From: Phycisphaeraceae bacterium
GTDB lineage: Bacteria; Planctomycetota; Phycisphaerae; Phycisphaerales; UBA1924
Length of the DNA stretch: 64,000 bases
Direction: 5' to 3'
Assembly: GCA_019636675.1 (NCBI GenBank)
Contig: JAHBXC010000004.1
Location: 62,001-126,000 of the forward strand
This document shows, one piece after another, positions 44,284-52,374 of the stretch. Every line of letters starts with the position of its first letter. Positions within the stretch are counted from its first letter, which is position 1. The position numbers and the translations under genes are program-made. The notes beneath the pieces were generated by a model. The model saw only the letters and a list, made by a program, of their open reading frames with translations. It searched no databases and was not told the DNA's origin.

Positions 44284-45121
44284 GCCGATCCCTCCCCTCC
44301 ACGCTCACGCCGAAAAGCCGACGCTCCAGCGCCTCGTACGGCGCGTCGAAGGGGCACTCCCCGGCGCTGGCGCAGGCGGCGCAGTGCACGCCCCCGGTGA
44401 AGCGCTCCAGGTTGTCCCGATTGAAGATGTAGGGCTTGTGGCTGAACGTGCTCGCCACCCACTGCCACGACAGGTTGTTGCTCGCGACGTCCGCGTCGAG
44501 CAGATGCGCCAGGAAGAAGGACGCCCCGGCGCTCCAGTGCACGGCGCGCCAGTGCACGAGGTACGAGGCGAACCACATCCGCGCGTGGTTGTGCATGCTC
44601 CCCGTCTCGACGAGCCCGCGCACGAACGCGTCTATGCACGCCAGCCCGGTGCTGCCACGCGCGACCTCCTCGGGCATCGCCCGCGAGTACGACCCGGCCT
44701 CGCGCCCCGTCTTCCACGCCTCGAGATCGCGCCAGACCCCTTCGCCGATCTCGCCGTAGACGCGCTGGTAATAGTCACGCCACGCCAGTTCCTGCACGAG
44801 CTTCTGGGCGTCCTCGTCGCGATCGACGATGGCAACCGCCGCGTCTCGACACTCGGCGAGCGTCACGCACCCGTGACGAAGGTGCGCCGAGAGGCCCGTG
44901 ACGGCGCCGTCGAGGAAGTTCCGGGTCCGGGCGTACTCCCGCGGCTCCATGGCGCGCACCCGGCAGAGCGCCTCGGCCCGCCCGCCCCGCGTCTCCGACG
45001 CCCCTTCGCCGCCCGCCCCGGGGAACGCGCTCCGAACGAACGCGACGAGTTCCTCCCTGCTCGCGAACTCGCGAGGCAGGTCGGCCGCGTCTTTGTCGAT
45101 GTGGTCTGGAAGGCGCGACAT
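44276..45121 (-). CDS. Stand-alone FAD-binding domain of the photolyase/cryptochrome family
   Basis: 281 residues covering only the C-terminal, FAD-binding half of a photolyase: TGLSAHLRHGCVT, QELAWRDYYQRVYG, GSTGLACIDAFVRGLVETGSMHNHARMW, VHWSAGASFFLAHLLDADVASNNLSWQWVAST and SHKPYIFNRDN. The FAD-contact Asp/Asn and the WQW of the electron-transfer chain are kept, but the pyrimidine-dimer-stacking Trp of the GWMHNR motif is Ser (GSMHNH). A C-x2-C-x5-C motif (CAACASAGEC) follows, ending in PFDAPYEALERRLFG, as I recall from short FAD-domain relatives in cyanobacteria. ATG is the complement of 45119-45121. It is divergent from the DUF418 gene. Confidence 0.85.
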   Translation of the reverse strand: MSRLPDHIDKDAADLPREFASREELVAFVRSAFPGAGGEGASETRGGRAEALCRVRAMEPREYARTRNFLDGAVTGLSAHLRHGCVTLAECRDAAVAIVDRDEDAQKLVQELAWRDYYQRVYGEIGEGVWRDLEAWKTGREAGSYSRAMPEEVARGSTGLACIDAFVRGLVETGSMHNHARMWFASYLVHWRAVHWSAGASFFLAHLLDADVASNNLSWQWVASTFSHKPYIFNRDNLERFTGGVHCAACASAGECPFDAPYEALERRLFGVSVEGRDRRG

Positions 45122-45158
45122 CGGCCCACGCTTTCGCCCAACCACGCGAAGCGGACGC

Positions 45159-45172
45159 ACCCGTATGCGGGT
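45159..45172. promoter_or_regulatory. Candidate operator palindrome between the photolyase and DUF418 genes
   Basis: ACCCG-TATG-CGGGT, a perfect 5-bp dyad with a 4-nt centre, roughly midway in the 90-bp divergent promoter region. Its position suits a regulator of one or both genes; the factor is unknown. Confidence 0.3.
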
Positions 45173-45211
45173 ACTGTCTCCGCCGGACGAATGAGGACAC
45201 AGGAGGACCGA

Positions 45212-46561
45212 ATGACGACCGCCCCCAGCGCGATGGACACCCCGCCCCCGCCCCCGCCCCCGGCGCCCCCGGCGTCCCCCGCGTCTGCGCGCGCCACGCC
45301 GGCGCTGGGCTCCGATCGCATCTCCTCCATCGACACGCTGCGCGGCTTCGCGCTGCTGGGCATCCTGCCCATGAACATCCCGTTCTTCGCCTACTACACC
45401 TTCGTCTTCTTCAACCCGGCGCTGCAGGGGGGCTTCGAGGGCGCAAACCTGGCCGCCTGGCTCTTCGGGCATGTCTTCTTCGAGTTCAAGATGATGACCA
45501 TCTTCTCCGCCCTCTTCGGCGCAGGGATCATCGTCTTCACCACCCGCGCCGAGCAGCGCACCGGGAAGTCCGCCGGCCTCTTCTACCGCCGCCTCGGGTG
45601 GCTCCTCTTCTTCGGCCTCATCCATGCCTACCTCATCTGGGAAGGCGACATCCTCGTCTCGTACGCGATCTGCGGCATGGTCGCGTTCCTCTTCCGCAAA
45701 CTCTCCGTCAAGTGGCTCCTGGTCATCGCCGGCGCACTCCTGATGGTCGCGCCCATGATCAACGTGGTCTTCGGCACGTTCATGGAGCTGATGCGCAGCG
45801 CGGCGCAGGCCGTCGAAGCCGGAACCGCCGAGGAATGGCAGAACGGCTTCGCCGACGCGTGGCCCGAGATGCAGAAGGGCTTCGTCGCCACCGAAGAAGT
45901 CCTCGCAGAGCAGCGCGCCGCGTTCACCGGGGGATACCTGGATCTCCTGCCCCAGCGCGCGTCGCAGGCCGCGATGTTCCAGTTTTTCATGATCCCCCTG
46001 TGGGGCATCTGGCGCGTCACCGCGGTGATGCTGCTGGGCATGGTCGCCCTCAAGACGGGCGTCTTCAGCAACCTGCGCTCGGCCGCCTTCTATCGCAAGA
46101 TGCTCGTGGTCGGCTACGGCCTGGGCCTGCCCCTCGCCGGCGTCAGCGGCTGGCTCCACGCCGCCAAGGGCTTCGACATCGTCCGCTGGTACATGCTCGA
46201 CAGCCATTTCAACTACTTCGGCTCGCTCCTTGTCGCGTCCGGGCATGTCGCGCTGGTCATGCTGATCATCCGCGCCGGCGCGCTGCGATGGCTCACCGCA
46301 CGACTGGCCGCCGTCGGGCAGATGGCGTTCTCGAACTACATCGCGCACTCGGTGATCTGCTCGCTCGTCTTCTACGGCTACGGTCTCGGCATGTGGGGCG
46401 AGGTGAGCCGCGTCGGGCTGTGGGGCATCGTGCTGCTGATCTGGACCGCGCAGCTCGTCTGGAGCCCCATCTGGCTCGCGCGCTTCCGCTTCGGCCCGCT
46501 CGAGTGGATGTGGCGCTCGCTCACCTACTGGAAGCGCCAGCCGATGCTCCGCGCCGCATGA
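45212..46561 (+). CDS. DUF418 (YeiB-like) membrane protein
   Basis: 449-residue integral membrane protein. ATG 45212 has AGGAGG 6-11 nt upstream. A proline-rich cytoplasmic start (seven Pro in a row) precedes the family opening RISSIDTLRGFALLGILPMN. About ten helices follow, with the YeiB/DUF418 features GAGIIVFTTRAEQRTGK, FYRRLGWLLFFGLIHAYLIWEGDILVSYAICG, the C-terminal VGQMAFSNYIAHSVICSLVFYGYGLG and WLARFRFGPLEWMWRSLTYWK. The function of the family is not established; it is distantly related to acyltransferase-3-type membrane proteins. It ends 1 nt before the convergent amidohydrolase gene. Confidence 0.9.
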   Translation: MTTAPSAMDTPPPPPPPAPPASPASARATPALGSDRISSIDTLRGFALLGILPMNIPFFAYYTFVFFNPALQGGFEGANLAAWLFGHVFFEFKMMTIFSALFGAGIIVFTTRAEQRTGKSAGLFYRRLGWLLFFGLIHAYLIWEGDILVSYAICGMVAFLFRKLSVKWLLVIAGALLMVAPMINVVFGTFMELMRSAAQAVEAGTAEEWQNGFADAWPEMQKGFVATEEVLAEQRAAFTGGYLDLLPQRASQAAMFQFFMIPLWGIWRVTAVMLLGMVALKTGVFSNLRSAAFYRKMLVVGYGLGLPLAGVSGWLHAAKGFDIVRWYMLDSHFNYFGSLLVASGHVALVMLIIRAGALRWLTARLAAVGQMAFSNYIAHSVICSLVFYGYGLGMWGEVSRVGLWGIVLLIWTAQLVWSPIWLARFRFGPLEWMWRSLTYWKRQPMLRAA

Positions 46562-46562
46562 G

Positions 46563-47279
46563 TCAGCCCAGCCCGATCGCCGCACGCAGCGACCGCGCGA
46601 TCGCGCCGCCCACGCGTTCCTGCCCCGGCCTGGACCCGATCAGGTCGTTGCGCACCTCGATCTCGACGCCCAGGTACCGGTCCGCCGGGAACACCCGGCG
46701 CAGCGCGGTCGTGTGCCCATCGCTCGTGCCCCGATAGGGCTGGTTCATCTTCACGCGCCACGGGTCGACGCCGGCGTCGGCGCGCGCCAGCTCGCGCCTC
46801 CACCGATCGCAGAAGGCCTTCTCTCCTGCGCGCGCCGGGTCGAACAGAAGCCCGATCTCCAGCTCGCGCGTCCTGCCCTCGAGCACCGGGGTGAACGAGT
46901 GGACCGACAGGTGCAGCACCGCCCCCTCGCGCGCCCGGCGCTCGATGTGATCCTTCACCGCGACGCGCCAGGGCGTGTAGTAGCGCGCGATGAGGTCGGC
47001 GCGCGTCGAATCGTCGAGCGCCGCCGTCGTCGCCGAGAACAGCGAGGGCGAATCGATCGACCGGTTCAGTTCGATCACGAGGCGCGAGACCTCGCCCACG
47101 AAGAGCGGGGCGCTCAGTGCCGCCGCGACGCGTTCGCTCACCGCGAGCGCGCCGGGGTCCCAGCCTCGATGGCTCTTCAGCAGCGCGCCCTGCCCCCGGA
47201 ACGCGCGGCGGAGCCGCTCGGGCACGCGCCGGGTCGCGTGCTCGCAGGTGACGACGAGGTGAACCGCGCCGGGCGTCAC
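46563..47279 (-). CDS. N-formylglutamate amidohydrolase (FGase) family hydrolase
   Basis: 238 residues with the metal-binding layout of FGase: LVVTCEHATRRVP at the start, KSHRGWDPGALAVSERVA, VSRLVIELNRSIDSPSLFS, VLHLSVHSFTPVLEG and EIGLLFDPAR. The family hydrolyses N-formylglutamate or similar amides in histidine degradation, but no hut genes are present. Instead it is the last gene of an amidoligase cluster, with its GTG overlapping the GCS2 stop (GTGA). It may trim or deprotect the ligase product. Similarity is to the subgroup found with ATP-grasp/GCS2 genes. Confidence 0.82.
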   Translation of the reverse strand: MTPGAVHLVVTCEHATRRVPERLRRAFRGQGALLKSHRGWDPGALAVSERVAAALSAPLFVGEVSRLVIELNRSIDSPSLFSATTAALDDSTRADLIARYYTPWRVAVKDHIERRAREGAVLHLSVHSFTPVLEGRTRELEIGLLFDPARAGEKAFCDRWRRELARADAGVDPWRVKMNQPYRGTSDGHTTALRRVFPADRYLGVEIEVRNDLIGSRPGQERVGGAIARSLRAAIGLG

Positions 47280-48526
47280 GCGCCGAACATCCTGCCGTCG
47301 CGCAGGCACTCGCTGAGCTCGCGCCACACCCGATCGATCTCTGTGCGCCCCGGGTTCTCGCCCGTCGCGCGCAGGATTCTCCGGGCCAGCGGGCCCCGCT
47401 CGAAGATCGTGCGCAGCGGCGCCTCCCACACCGAGCCGGCCTCCACCACGCGCGCCGCGATGTCGCGCCAGATGTCGCCCGCGAGATGGCGACCCTCCGA
47501 CATCCCCATCGCGCGAAGATACGCGCCGTCGTCGACGACCGCGCGCTCCGCGTCGCGCACTCCGCTGAGGAACACCCCGTGCAACGGGTCGACCTCGATC
47601 GCGCGCTGGTCCGCGCCCGACGACCAGCGCTCCTCCGCCAGCGCGCGGACCGTCTGCGTGATCAGGTGCACAATCGCGCAGTCCGCCAGCGGGCATTCCT
47701 GGACATCCACGACGCGGATCTCGATCGATCCCCGGTCGAACCGCGCGATCGCGCCGCGCGCGTTCAGCCACTCGTGCTGCAGCGTCCCCTCCGGATCGAG
47801 CGGGGCGATCTGGTCGTACAGCGAGCGCAGCAGACCGTTCTCGTAGGCGTCGCGCGTGAACACGCGCTCGGGGATCACCCTCGCGCACACCAGCGGCACG
47901 CGCTTCGAGTTGTTCCTGTATACCTCGAGCCGGTTGTCGAGCAGCCCCGTCGCTCGCCCGTCCATCACGGGCGAGCTCGCCGCCAGCGCAGGGATCAGGG
48001 GCAGCACCAGCCGGATCGCCGCGTGCAGACGCCCGAACTCGTCGTCGTCGCGGAAGGGCAGGTTGAGGTGCGCGCTCTGCAGGTTGGCCCAGCCGTGCCC
48101 GGTGCAGCCGAAGATGCGGTCGAACGCCGCGTACACCTTCCCGTACGCGTGCGGCCAGAGCCTCATCTCGGCGTGCGGGTCCATCCACGGGTGCATCGCG
48201 CCGGGCATGAGCATCGCGCCGTGCTGGGCCAGCAGCCCGTTCGCGACGCCGACCTGTCGCTGGAAGTCGGCGCACGCCCGCGCCAGATCGCCGGTCGGCT
48301 CGGTGGTCTTCATCTCGAGCACGTGCAGGACGAGCTCGTTGGACCACGAGACCGGCGCGTCCTCGCCGTCGGGATACGCGTCGCCCGAGTCATTCCCCGA
48401 CACGGCGCGCAGGACCCGATCGGCGATCGGCTTCACCCCGAGCGTGTCGCGATCGACGATCATGTACTCGAGCTCGACGCCGAGTTTCTCGAAGAGTCCG
48501 ATCTCGAATGGATACGGCAGGCCCAA
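47276..48526 (-). CDS. Glutamate-cysteine ligase-type amidoligase (GCS2 / YbdK-like)
   Basis: 416 residues of the GCS2 carboxylate-amine ligase family, which joins an amino-acid carboxylate to an amine using ATP. Motifs: the opening FEKLGVELEYMIVDRDTLGV, WSNELVLHVLEMKTTEPTGDL, GAMHPWMDPHAEMRLWPH, GHGWANLQSAHLNLPFRDDDEFG, NRLEVYRNNSKRVP, and SIEIRVVDVQECPLADCAIV. It is not simply a glutathione gene because no gshB is adjacent; instead an RLAN/RimK ATP-grasp ligase precedes it by 22 nt. It probably adds one residue to a small peptide or metabolite made with that partner. The start MGLPYPFEIGLFEKLG is conserved-looking. Confidence 0.86.
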   Translation of the reverse strand: MGLPYPFEIGLFEKLGVELEYMIVDRDTLGVKPIADRVLRAVSGNDSGDAYPDGEDAPVSWSNELVLHVLEMKTTEPTGDLARACADFQRQVGVANGLLAQHGAMLMPGAMHPWMDPHAEMRLWPHAYGKVYAAFDRIFGCTGHGWANLQSAHLNLPFRDDDEFGRLHAAIRLVLPLIPALAASSPVMDGRATGLLDNRLEVYRNNSKRVPLVCARVIPERVFTRDAYENGLLRSLYDQIAPLDPEGTLQHEWLNARGAIARFDRGSIEIRVVDVQECPLADCAIVHLITQTVRALAEERWSSGADQRAIEVDPLHGVFLSGVRDAERAVVDDGAYLRAMGMSEGRHLAGDIWRDIAARVVEAGSVWEAPLRTIFERGPLARRILRATGENPGRTEIDRVWRELSECLRDGRMFGA

Positions 48527-48548
48527 GGCGGGCTCCTTTGCGAGCGTG

Positions 48549-50039
48549 TCAGTGCGTGCGCGACCGGCGCGCCTCGAGTCGCTTGGTGAAGTGCGAGATG
48601 ACGCGCCGGTACAGGTCGTCCCCCAGCACGCGGTCCTCGTAGCCGTGGTCGATGTTGGGGTTGTCGTTGATCTCGATCACCATGGGGCGGCCGCGGACCT
48701 CTTTGATGTCCACGCCGTAGAGCCCCTCGCCGATGGCGCGGGCGGCCTTCACGCCCAGCTGCACCACCGCTTCGGGCGCGTCGGCGACGGGGAAGGTCTC
48801 GACCGCGCCCTCGAGGGCCGCGCCGCCGCCGTCGTCGTGCTTGATGATCTGCCAGTGCGCGCGCGCCATGTGGTACTTGCACACGTACAGCGGCTCGCCG
48901 TCGAGCACGCCCACGCGCCAGTCGTAGGGCGTCGGCACGAACTCCTGCGCCAGCAGCAGCTCGGACTGCTCGAAGAGCTGCTCGATGGCCTTCTCGAACG
49001 CCTCGCGCGTCTCGAACTTCTTCACGCCCGTGCTGAACGAGCCGTCGGGCTCTTTCACCACGCACGGGAAGCCGATCCGCTCGGCGACGAGCGAGGCGTT
49101 CTGCTCGCCGAAGATGACCGTCTTGGGCGCGCGCAGGCGGTGCCGGTCGACCAGTTCGGCGAGGAACACCTTGTTCGTGCATCGCACGATGCTGTCGGGG
49201 TCGTCGATGACCACCAGCCCCTCCGCCGCCGCCCGGCGCGCGAAGCGGTAGGTGTAGTGGTTCACCCCCGTCGTGACGCGGATGAACAGCGCGTCGAACT
49301 CAGCGACGCGCCCGAAGTCCTCGCGCTCGATCAGCTCGACGCTGAAGCCCTGCTCCTCGGCCGCCTCCACGAACTTCTCGATCGCCTTCGCGTCGCTGGG
49401 GGGCAGCTTCTCGTCCGGCTCGACGAGGATCGCCAGGTCGTACTTGCTCGGCTTGGGCGAGGGCGCCCGGCGCGGGTTCGCGAAGTAGCGCTGCGCCTGC
49501 TCGGCCGCGAACGGACGGTGGTTCTCGGGGATGTCCGACAGCGCGATGACGCGCAGCGACTCCAGCTCCCACTGGTCCGCCTCGTGGCGACGGAAGGTCC
49601 CGCGCAGGAAGGGCGCAGGGAACTGGTTGAACAGCGCGGTCGCCAGCCGGTCGTACCGCTTCGCCATGTTGCGACCGAAATAGATGCTCAGGTCGAAGTG
49701 GTCGGACTTGATGCCCTTGAACGCCTCCTGCAGCAGTTTGTCGGCGTCCTGCGACGCGATGCGGATGATCGGCTGCATCCGCAGGTCCTGGATCGTCTTG
49801 ATCGAGGGCAGCGGCCTGTGCCCGCGCGCCTGCGCCAGCAGCGAAACGTAGTACCCGAGCGTCTGGTACTTGTAGGAGCGGCAGAGGTTGTACACCTTCG
49901 CGCGGCGCATCGCGCTGAAGCGGCTGTGCGTCACGTAGTCCTGCGCCGACACGACCTCGACGCCGCCACCGGACACCGCCCCGGCGGGGAGCTCCAGCGG
50001 GAACTTCTTCGGGTTGTCGAGCACGATGAGCGAGATCAT
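48549..50039 (-). CDS. RimK-like ATP-grasp ligase with RLAN N-terminal domain
   Basis: 496 residues. Residues 1-150 are the RLAN domain (LIVLDNPKKFPLELPAGA, VVSAQDYVTHSRFSAMRRAK, VYNLCRSYKYQTLGYYVSLL, ARGHRPLPSIKTIQDL). The C-terminal ATP-grasp domain has IDDPDSIVRCTNKVFLAELV, FPCVVKEPDGSFSTGVKKF, LAQEFVPTPYDWRVGVLDGE, LYGVDIKEVRGRPMVIEIND and NPNIDHGYED (metal-binding Glu and Asn present). RimK relatives ligate amino acids to a C-terminal carboxylate. ATG overlaps the stop of the C39-like gene (ATGA), so production is coupled. Substrate unknown; the neighbourhood suggests modification of a peptide or synthesis of a small peptide-like compound. Confidence 0.88.
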   Translation of the reverse strand: MISLIVLDNPKKFPLELPAGAVSGGGVEVVSAQDYVTHSRFSAMRRAKVYNLCRSYKYQTLGYYVSLLAQARGHRPLPSIKTIQDLRMQPIIRIASQDADKLLQEAFKGIKSDHFDLSIYFGRNMAKRYDRLATALFNQFPAPFLRGTFRRHEADQWELESLRVIALSDIPENHRPFAAEQAQRYFANPRRAPSPKPSKYDLAILVEPDEKLPPSDAKAIEKFVEAAEEQGFSVELIEREDFGRVAEFDALFIRVTTGVNHYTYRFARRAAAEGLVVIDDPDSIVRCTNKVFLAELVDRHRLRAPKTVIFGEQNASLVAERIGFPCVVKEPDGSFSTGVKKFETREAFEKAIEQLFEQSELLLAQEFVPTPYDWRVGVLDGEPLYVCKYHMARAHWQIIKHDDGGGAALEGAVETFPVADAPEAVVQLGVKAARAIGEGLYGVDIKEVRGRPMVIEINDNPNIDHGYEDRVLGDDLYRRVISHFTKRLEARRSRTH

Positions 50040-50839
50040 GCCGTCTTGCCCCTGCGCTTCTTCTCGGCGCGCCGACGCGACGACGCCTTCTTCTCTCGCC
50101 GGCGCGGCTCTCCCGGCATTCCCTGCGGCTCGATGATCAGCAGGTTCGCGTCGTAGGTCAGCACCCCGAGCATGATCGCGCCCACCAGACGCTCGAGCGG
50201 GACCGAATACCGGTGCTCGCCGTAGCCCGGGTTGCCCTGGAGCGGATCGGCGACCTCGACGGCGCGCGACTTGGTGTCCAGCCCGCACAGCACGACGAAG
50301 TGCCCCATCGGCGCGCCGCCGATATCGTCGTACACGCTCGTCCCGTTCTCGTCGCGCTCGCGCGCGCAGTGATACAGGTAGGTCGAGCTGAGTCCGGTCA
50401 GGATCGGCACGCGCCGCTTGAGGTGCTTGCGGATCAGCCCCGGCGTCAGGTCCTGGAAGCGCACGCGCCCGCCCAGACCAAGGAACTCGATGTACGCCTC
50501 GGTCGCGATGCGCAGCTTGGGCTCGCCCCGGGCGACCGCCTGCGCCTCGAGCCGGCCCGGCAGCCGGGCGAGACACTCCGCCTCTTCGCCGTCGAACCAG
50601 GTCGGGTCGAAGACGGTCAGGTTGTAGGTATAGATCGTCGCGCGATAGCCCCGGCGCAGCGCGTGGCAGGCCAGCATGACCGCGAGGGTGCCCCCGTCCT
50701 CGAGCCGCGTGATCTCGCCGATGACCTGGTCGAGGGGCAGCTCGTCGTCGAAGTAGGAATACACCGCCTGCAGGCAGGTGGGCCCGCAGGTCGTGTCGTC
50801 CGGCTGCGCCAGGATCTGGAGGTTGAGTCGGGTCTTCAC
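50036..50839 (-). CDS. C39-like (papain-fold) cysteine peptidase of the amidoligase cluster
   Basis: 267 residues. The peptidase triad reads from QPDDTTCGPTCLQAVYSYF (catalytic Cys near residue 19), GGAPMGHFVVLCGLD (His) and VEVADPLQGNPG (Asp). There is no ABC transporter or signal peptide, so it is a cytosolic C39 relative rather than a bacteriocin exporter. The C-terminus is very basic (RRREKKASSRRRAEKKRRGK). Relatives next to RLAN/RimK genes often carry a GNAT domain, which is missing here. The start is uncertain: GTG 50839 is the first start codon before the domain, but it has no good ribosome-binding site. It is first in its operon and overlaps the next gene by 4 nt. Confidence 0.8.
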   Translation of the reverse strand: MKTRLNLQILAQPDDTTCGPTCLQAVYSYFDDELPLDQVIGEITRLEDGGTLAVMLACHALRRGYRATIYTYNLTVFDPTWFDGEEAECLARLPGRLEAQAVARGEPKLRIATEAYIEFLGLGGRVRFQDLTPGLIRKHLKRRVPILTGLSSTYLYHCARERDENGTSVYDDIGGAPMGHFVVLCGLDTKSRAVEVADPLQGNPGYGEHRYSVPLERLVGAIMLGVLTYDANLLIIEPQGMPGEPRRREKKASSRRRAEKKRRGKTA

Positions 50840-50945
50840 GGGCGGCGGCGGTTTCGCGAGAGTTTCCGGGTCGAACGAGACGAAGAATATATCGGTCCGC
50901 CCACCCCAACGCGTGAGGCGCGCACGATCGCACCGCGCCGACCCT

Positions 50946-52088
50946 ATGACGACCACCCAGCCAAACCCGGCCTCGACGCCCACCCGGGTCCGGGGTGACG
51001 CCTTCGTCATGTTCGCGTACGACCTCGGGCTGACCATCGACCTCGACCGCGCGACCGCCCTGCTCGCCGACGCGACCAGGCGTAAGGCGGTCCGGCACCG
51101 TCGGCGCGCCCCGTCGTGGTTCGAGTACGAGCCCACCCCACTTCGCGTCACGCGAGAGGCGGCCCCCATCGGCGTCGGCTCGCTCCGGACCGAGCCCGCC
51201 GTCGAGTGCACGCTCTACGACTTCGGCGCCGTCTCCGTGCTCTATCGCATCCCGGTGGAGTGCCCCATCGACGACCTGCCCTCGCTCTCCGAACAGCTCT
51301 ACGAGAGCCCGGCGCTCCTGCAGGACTCGCGATCTCGCGCCGAGTCGCTCCTCGCGGACATCCGCGCCGGCGTCTCCAAGCCGGGGCTGCGCGCCGTGGT
51401 CGAGGACTACGTGGTCTTCGCGCTGCGCGAATGGGACGCGCCCCCGGGGGAGACCGCCGAGTCTGTCGTCGACCGACACGCCGCCGGCGTCGCCGGGGCG
51501 CTGCACGCCGAATCCGGCGACCTCAGCGGTTCGCTCGTGCGCGAAGCGGTCGCGAACCGGCTCTGCTTCGCCCCCACCGACGCCGCGGTCATCGGCTGGA
51601 ACGCCGCGGTCCTGCTCGACGCGCAGCCCGAGGACCTCCTCGTGCTCCTCGAGCACGCCAATGTCGAGCTGCTCGAGATGCGCGTGCTCGACGAGTACCT
51701 CGATTCCCTGCTCGAGCGCTCCGCGGCCTTGCTCGAGCGCGAGAGCAAGCGGCGCCACTGGCCCCTGGGCCCCAGCGCACGCGACCTGCAGGCGCTCGCC
51801 GAGGTGCAGACCGACAGCTCCATCATGTTCGAGGGCGTGAACAACGCGCTCAAGCTCATCGGCGACCAGCACCTGGCGCGCGTGTACCGCCTCGCCTCCG
51901 AGACGATGCACCTGCCCGACTGGGACGCGGCGGTCCTGCGCAAGCTCGCGACCACCGAGAGCGTGTTCGAGAAAATCGCGACCTATCAGAGCGCCAAGCG
52001 CATGGAGCTGCTCGAGGTCATCATCGTCCTGCTCATCGCGGTGTCGATCGTCCTGCCCTTCCTGCCGATCTATTCCGGCGGGAAGTGA
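50946..52088 (+). CDS. RMD1/DUF155-like protein with C-terminal membrane anchor
   Basis: 380 residues. The N-terminal half is a soluble alpha/beta domain (VMFAYDLGLTIDLDRATALL, YDFGAVSVLYRIPVECPIDD). The C-terminal half is helical (ELLEMRVLDEYLDSLLERSA, IMFEGVNNALKLIGDQHLAR, TESVFEKIATYQSAKRMELL) and ends in one transmembrane helix, LEVIIVLLIAVSIVLPFLP. This matches the general plan of RMD1/YagE (DUF155) proteins, whose last helix has similar LEwiII-LI wording, but the resemblance in the N-terminal half is weak. Function unknown. ATG 50946 is divergent from the amidoligase operon, 106 bp away; co-function cannot be shown. Confidence 0.6.
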   Translation: MTTTQPNPASTPTRVRGDAFVMFAYDLGLTIDLDRATALLADATRRKAVRHRRRAPSWFEYEPTPLRVTREAAPIGVGSLRTEPAVECTLYDFGAVSVLYRIPVECPIDDLPSLSEQLYESPALLQDSRSRAESLLADIRAGVSKPGLRAVVEDYVVFALREWDAPPGETAESVVDRHAAGVAGALHAESGDLSGSLVREAVANRLCFAPTDAAVIGWNAAVLLDAQPEDLLVLLEHANVELLEMRVLDEYLDSLLERSAALLERESKRRHWPLGPSARDLQALAEVQTDSSIMFEGVNNALKLIGDQHLARVYRLASETMHLPDWDAAVLRKLATTESVFEKIATYQSAKRMELLEVIIVLLIAVSIVLPFLPIYSGGK

Positions 52089-52097
52089 CCGCCCGGC

Positions 52098-52370
52098 TCA
52101 CTTGCCCTTCGTGGCCTTCTCGACGAGGGTCGCCAGCGCCTTCACGTCCTTCTTCTCGAGCACGGACGCGATCGTCGCCGCCGGCACGCCAAGGTTCGCC
52201 AGCGCGACCTCGACCGATTTCCACATCTTCATCGCCTTCTTCGGGTCGTCGCACAGGTAGAGCTCCGACACCGTCTCGGCGAGCTTCGTCGCCATAATGG
52301 TGTCCTTGTGCTCGTAATAGCGGTTGACGATGCCCTTCTGGTATTTCGTGAGGTGCTGCCCTTTGGCCAT
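52098..52370 (-). CDS. Small basic helical protein of unknown function
   Basis: 90 residues (MAKGQHLTKYQKGIVNRYYE ...). It is Lys-rich and entirely helical by appearance, without Cys or a signal. The segment GIVNRYYEHKDTIMATKLAE followed by SELYLCDDPKKAMKMW is distinctive; I believe small proteins with this opening are widespread in planctomycetes but cannot name a family. ATG is the complement of 52368-52370; TACAGT (52382-52377) ends 6 nt upstream with no Shine-Dalgarno. It lies 4 nt beyond the methyltransferase stop on the same strand, so the -10-like hexamer falls inside the end of the methyltransferase gene. Confidence 0.75.
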   Translation of the reverse strand: MAKGQHLTKYQKGIVNRYYEHKDTIMATKLAETVSELYLCDDPKKAMKMWKSVEVALANLGVPAATIASVLEKKDVKALATLVEKATKGK

Positions 52371-52374
52371 GCGG

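Noticed and set aside
46563..47279. Histidine-degradation (hut) hydrolase
   Set aside because: No hutH, hutU or hutI is present, and the gene is translationally coupled to the GCS2-type ligase.
47276..48526. Glutathione biosynthesis locus
   Set aside because: No glutathione synthetase gene is adjacent, and the neighbours are an RLAN/RimK ligase, a C39-like peptidase and an FGase-type hydrolase.
50036..50839. Bacteriocin-exporter peptidase
   Set aside because: No ABC transporter domain, membrane segment or leader-peptide gene is present.
48549..51911. An apparent 1120-codon frame joining the RimK-like gene to upstream sequence
   Set aside because: Only the last 496 codons are protein-like. 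The upstream part lies antisense or out of frame to the C39-like and RMD1-like genes, and the ATG at 50039 overlaps the C39 stop.
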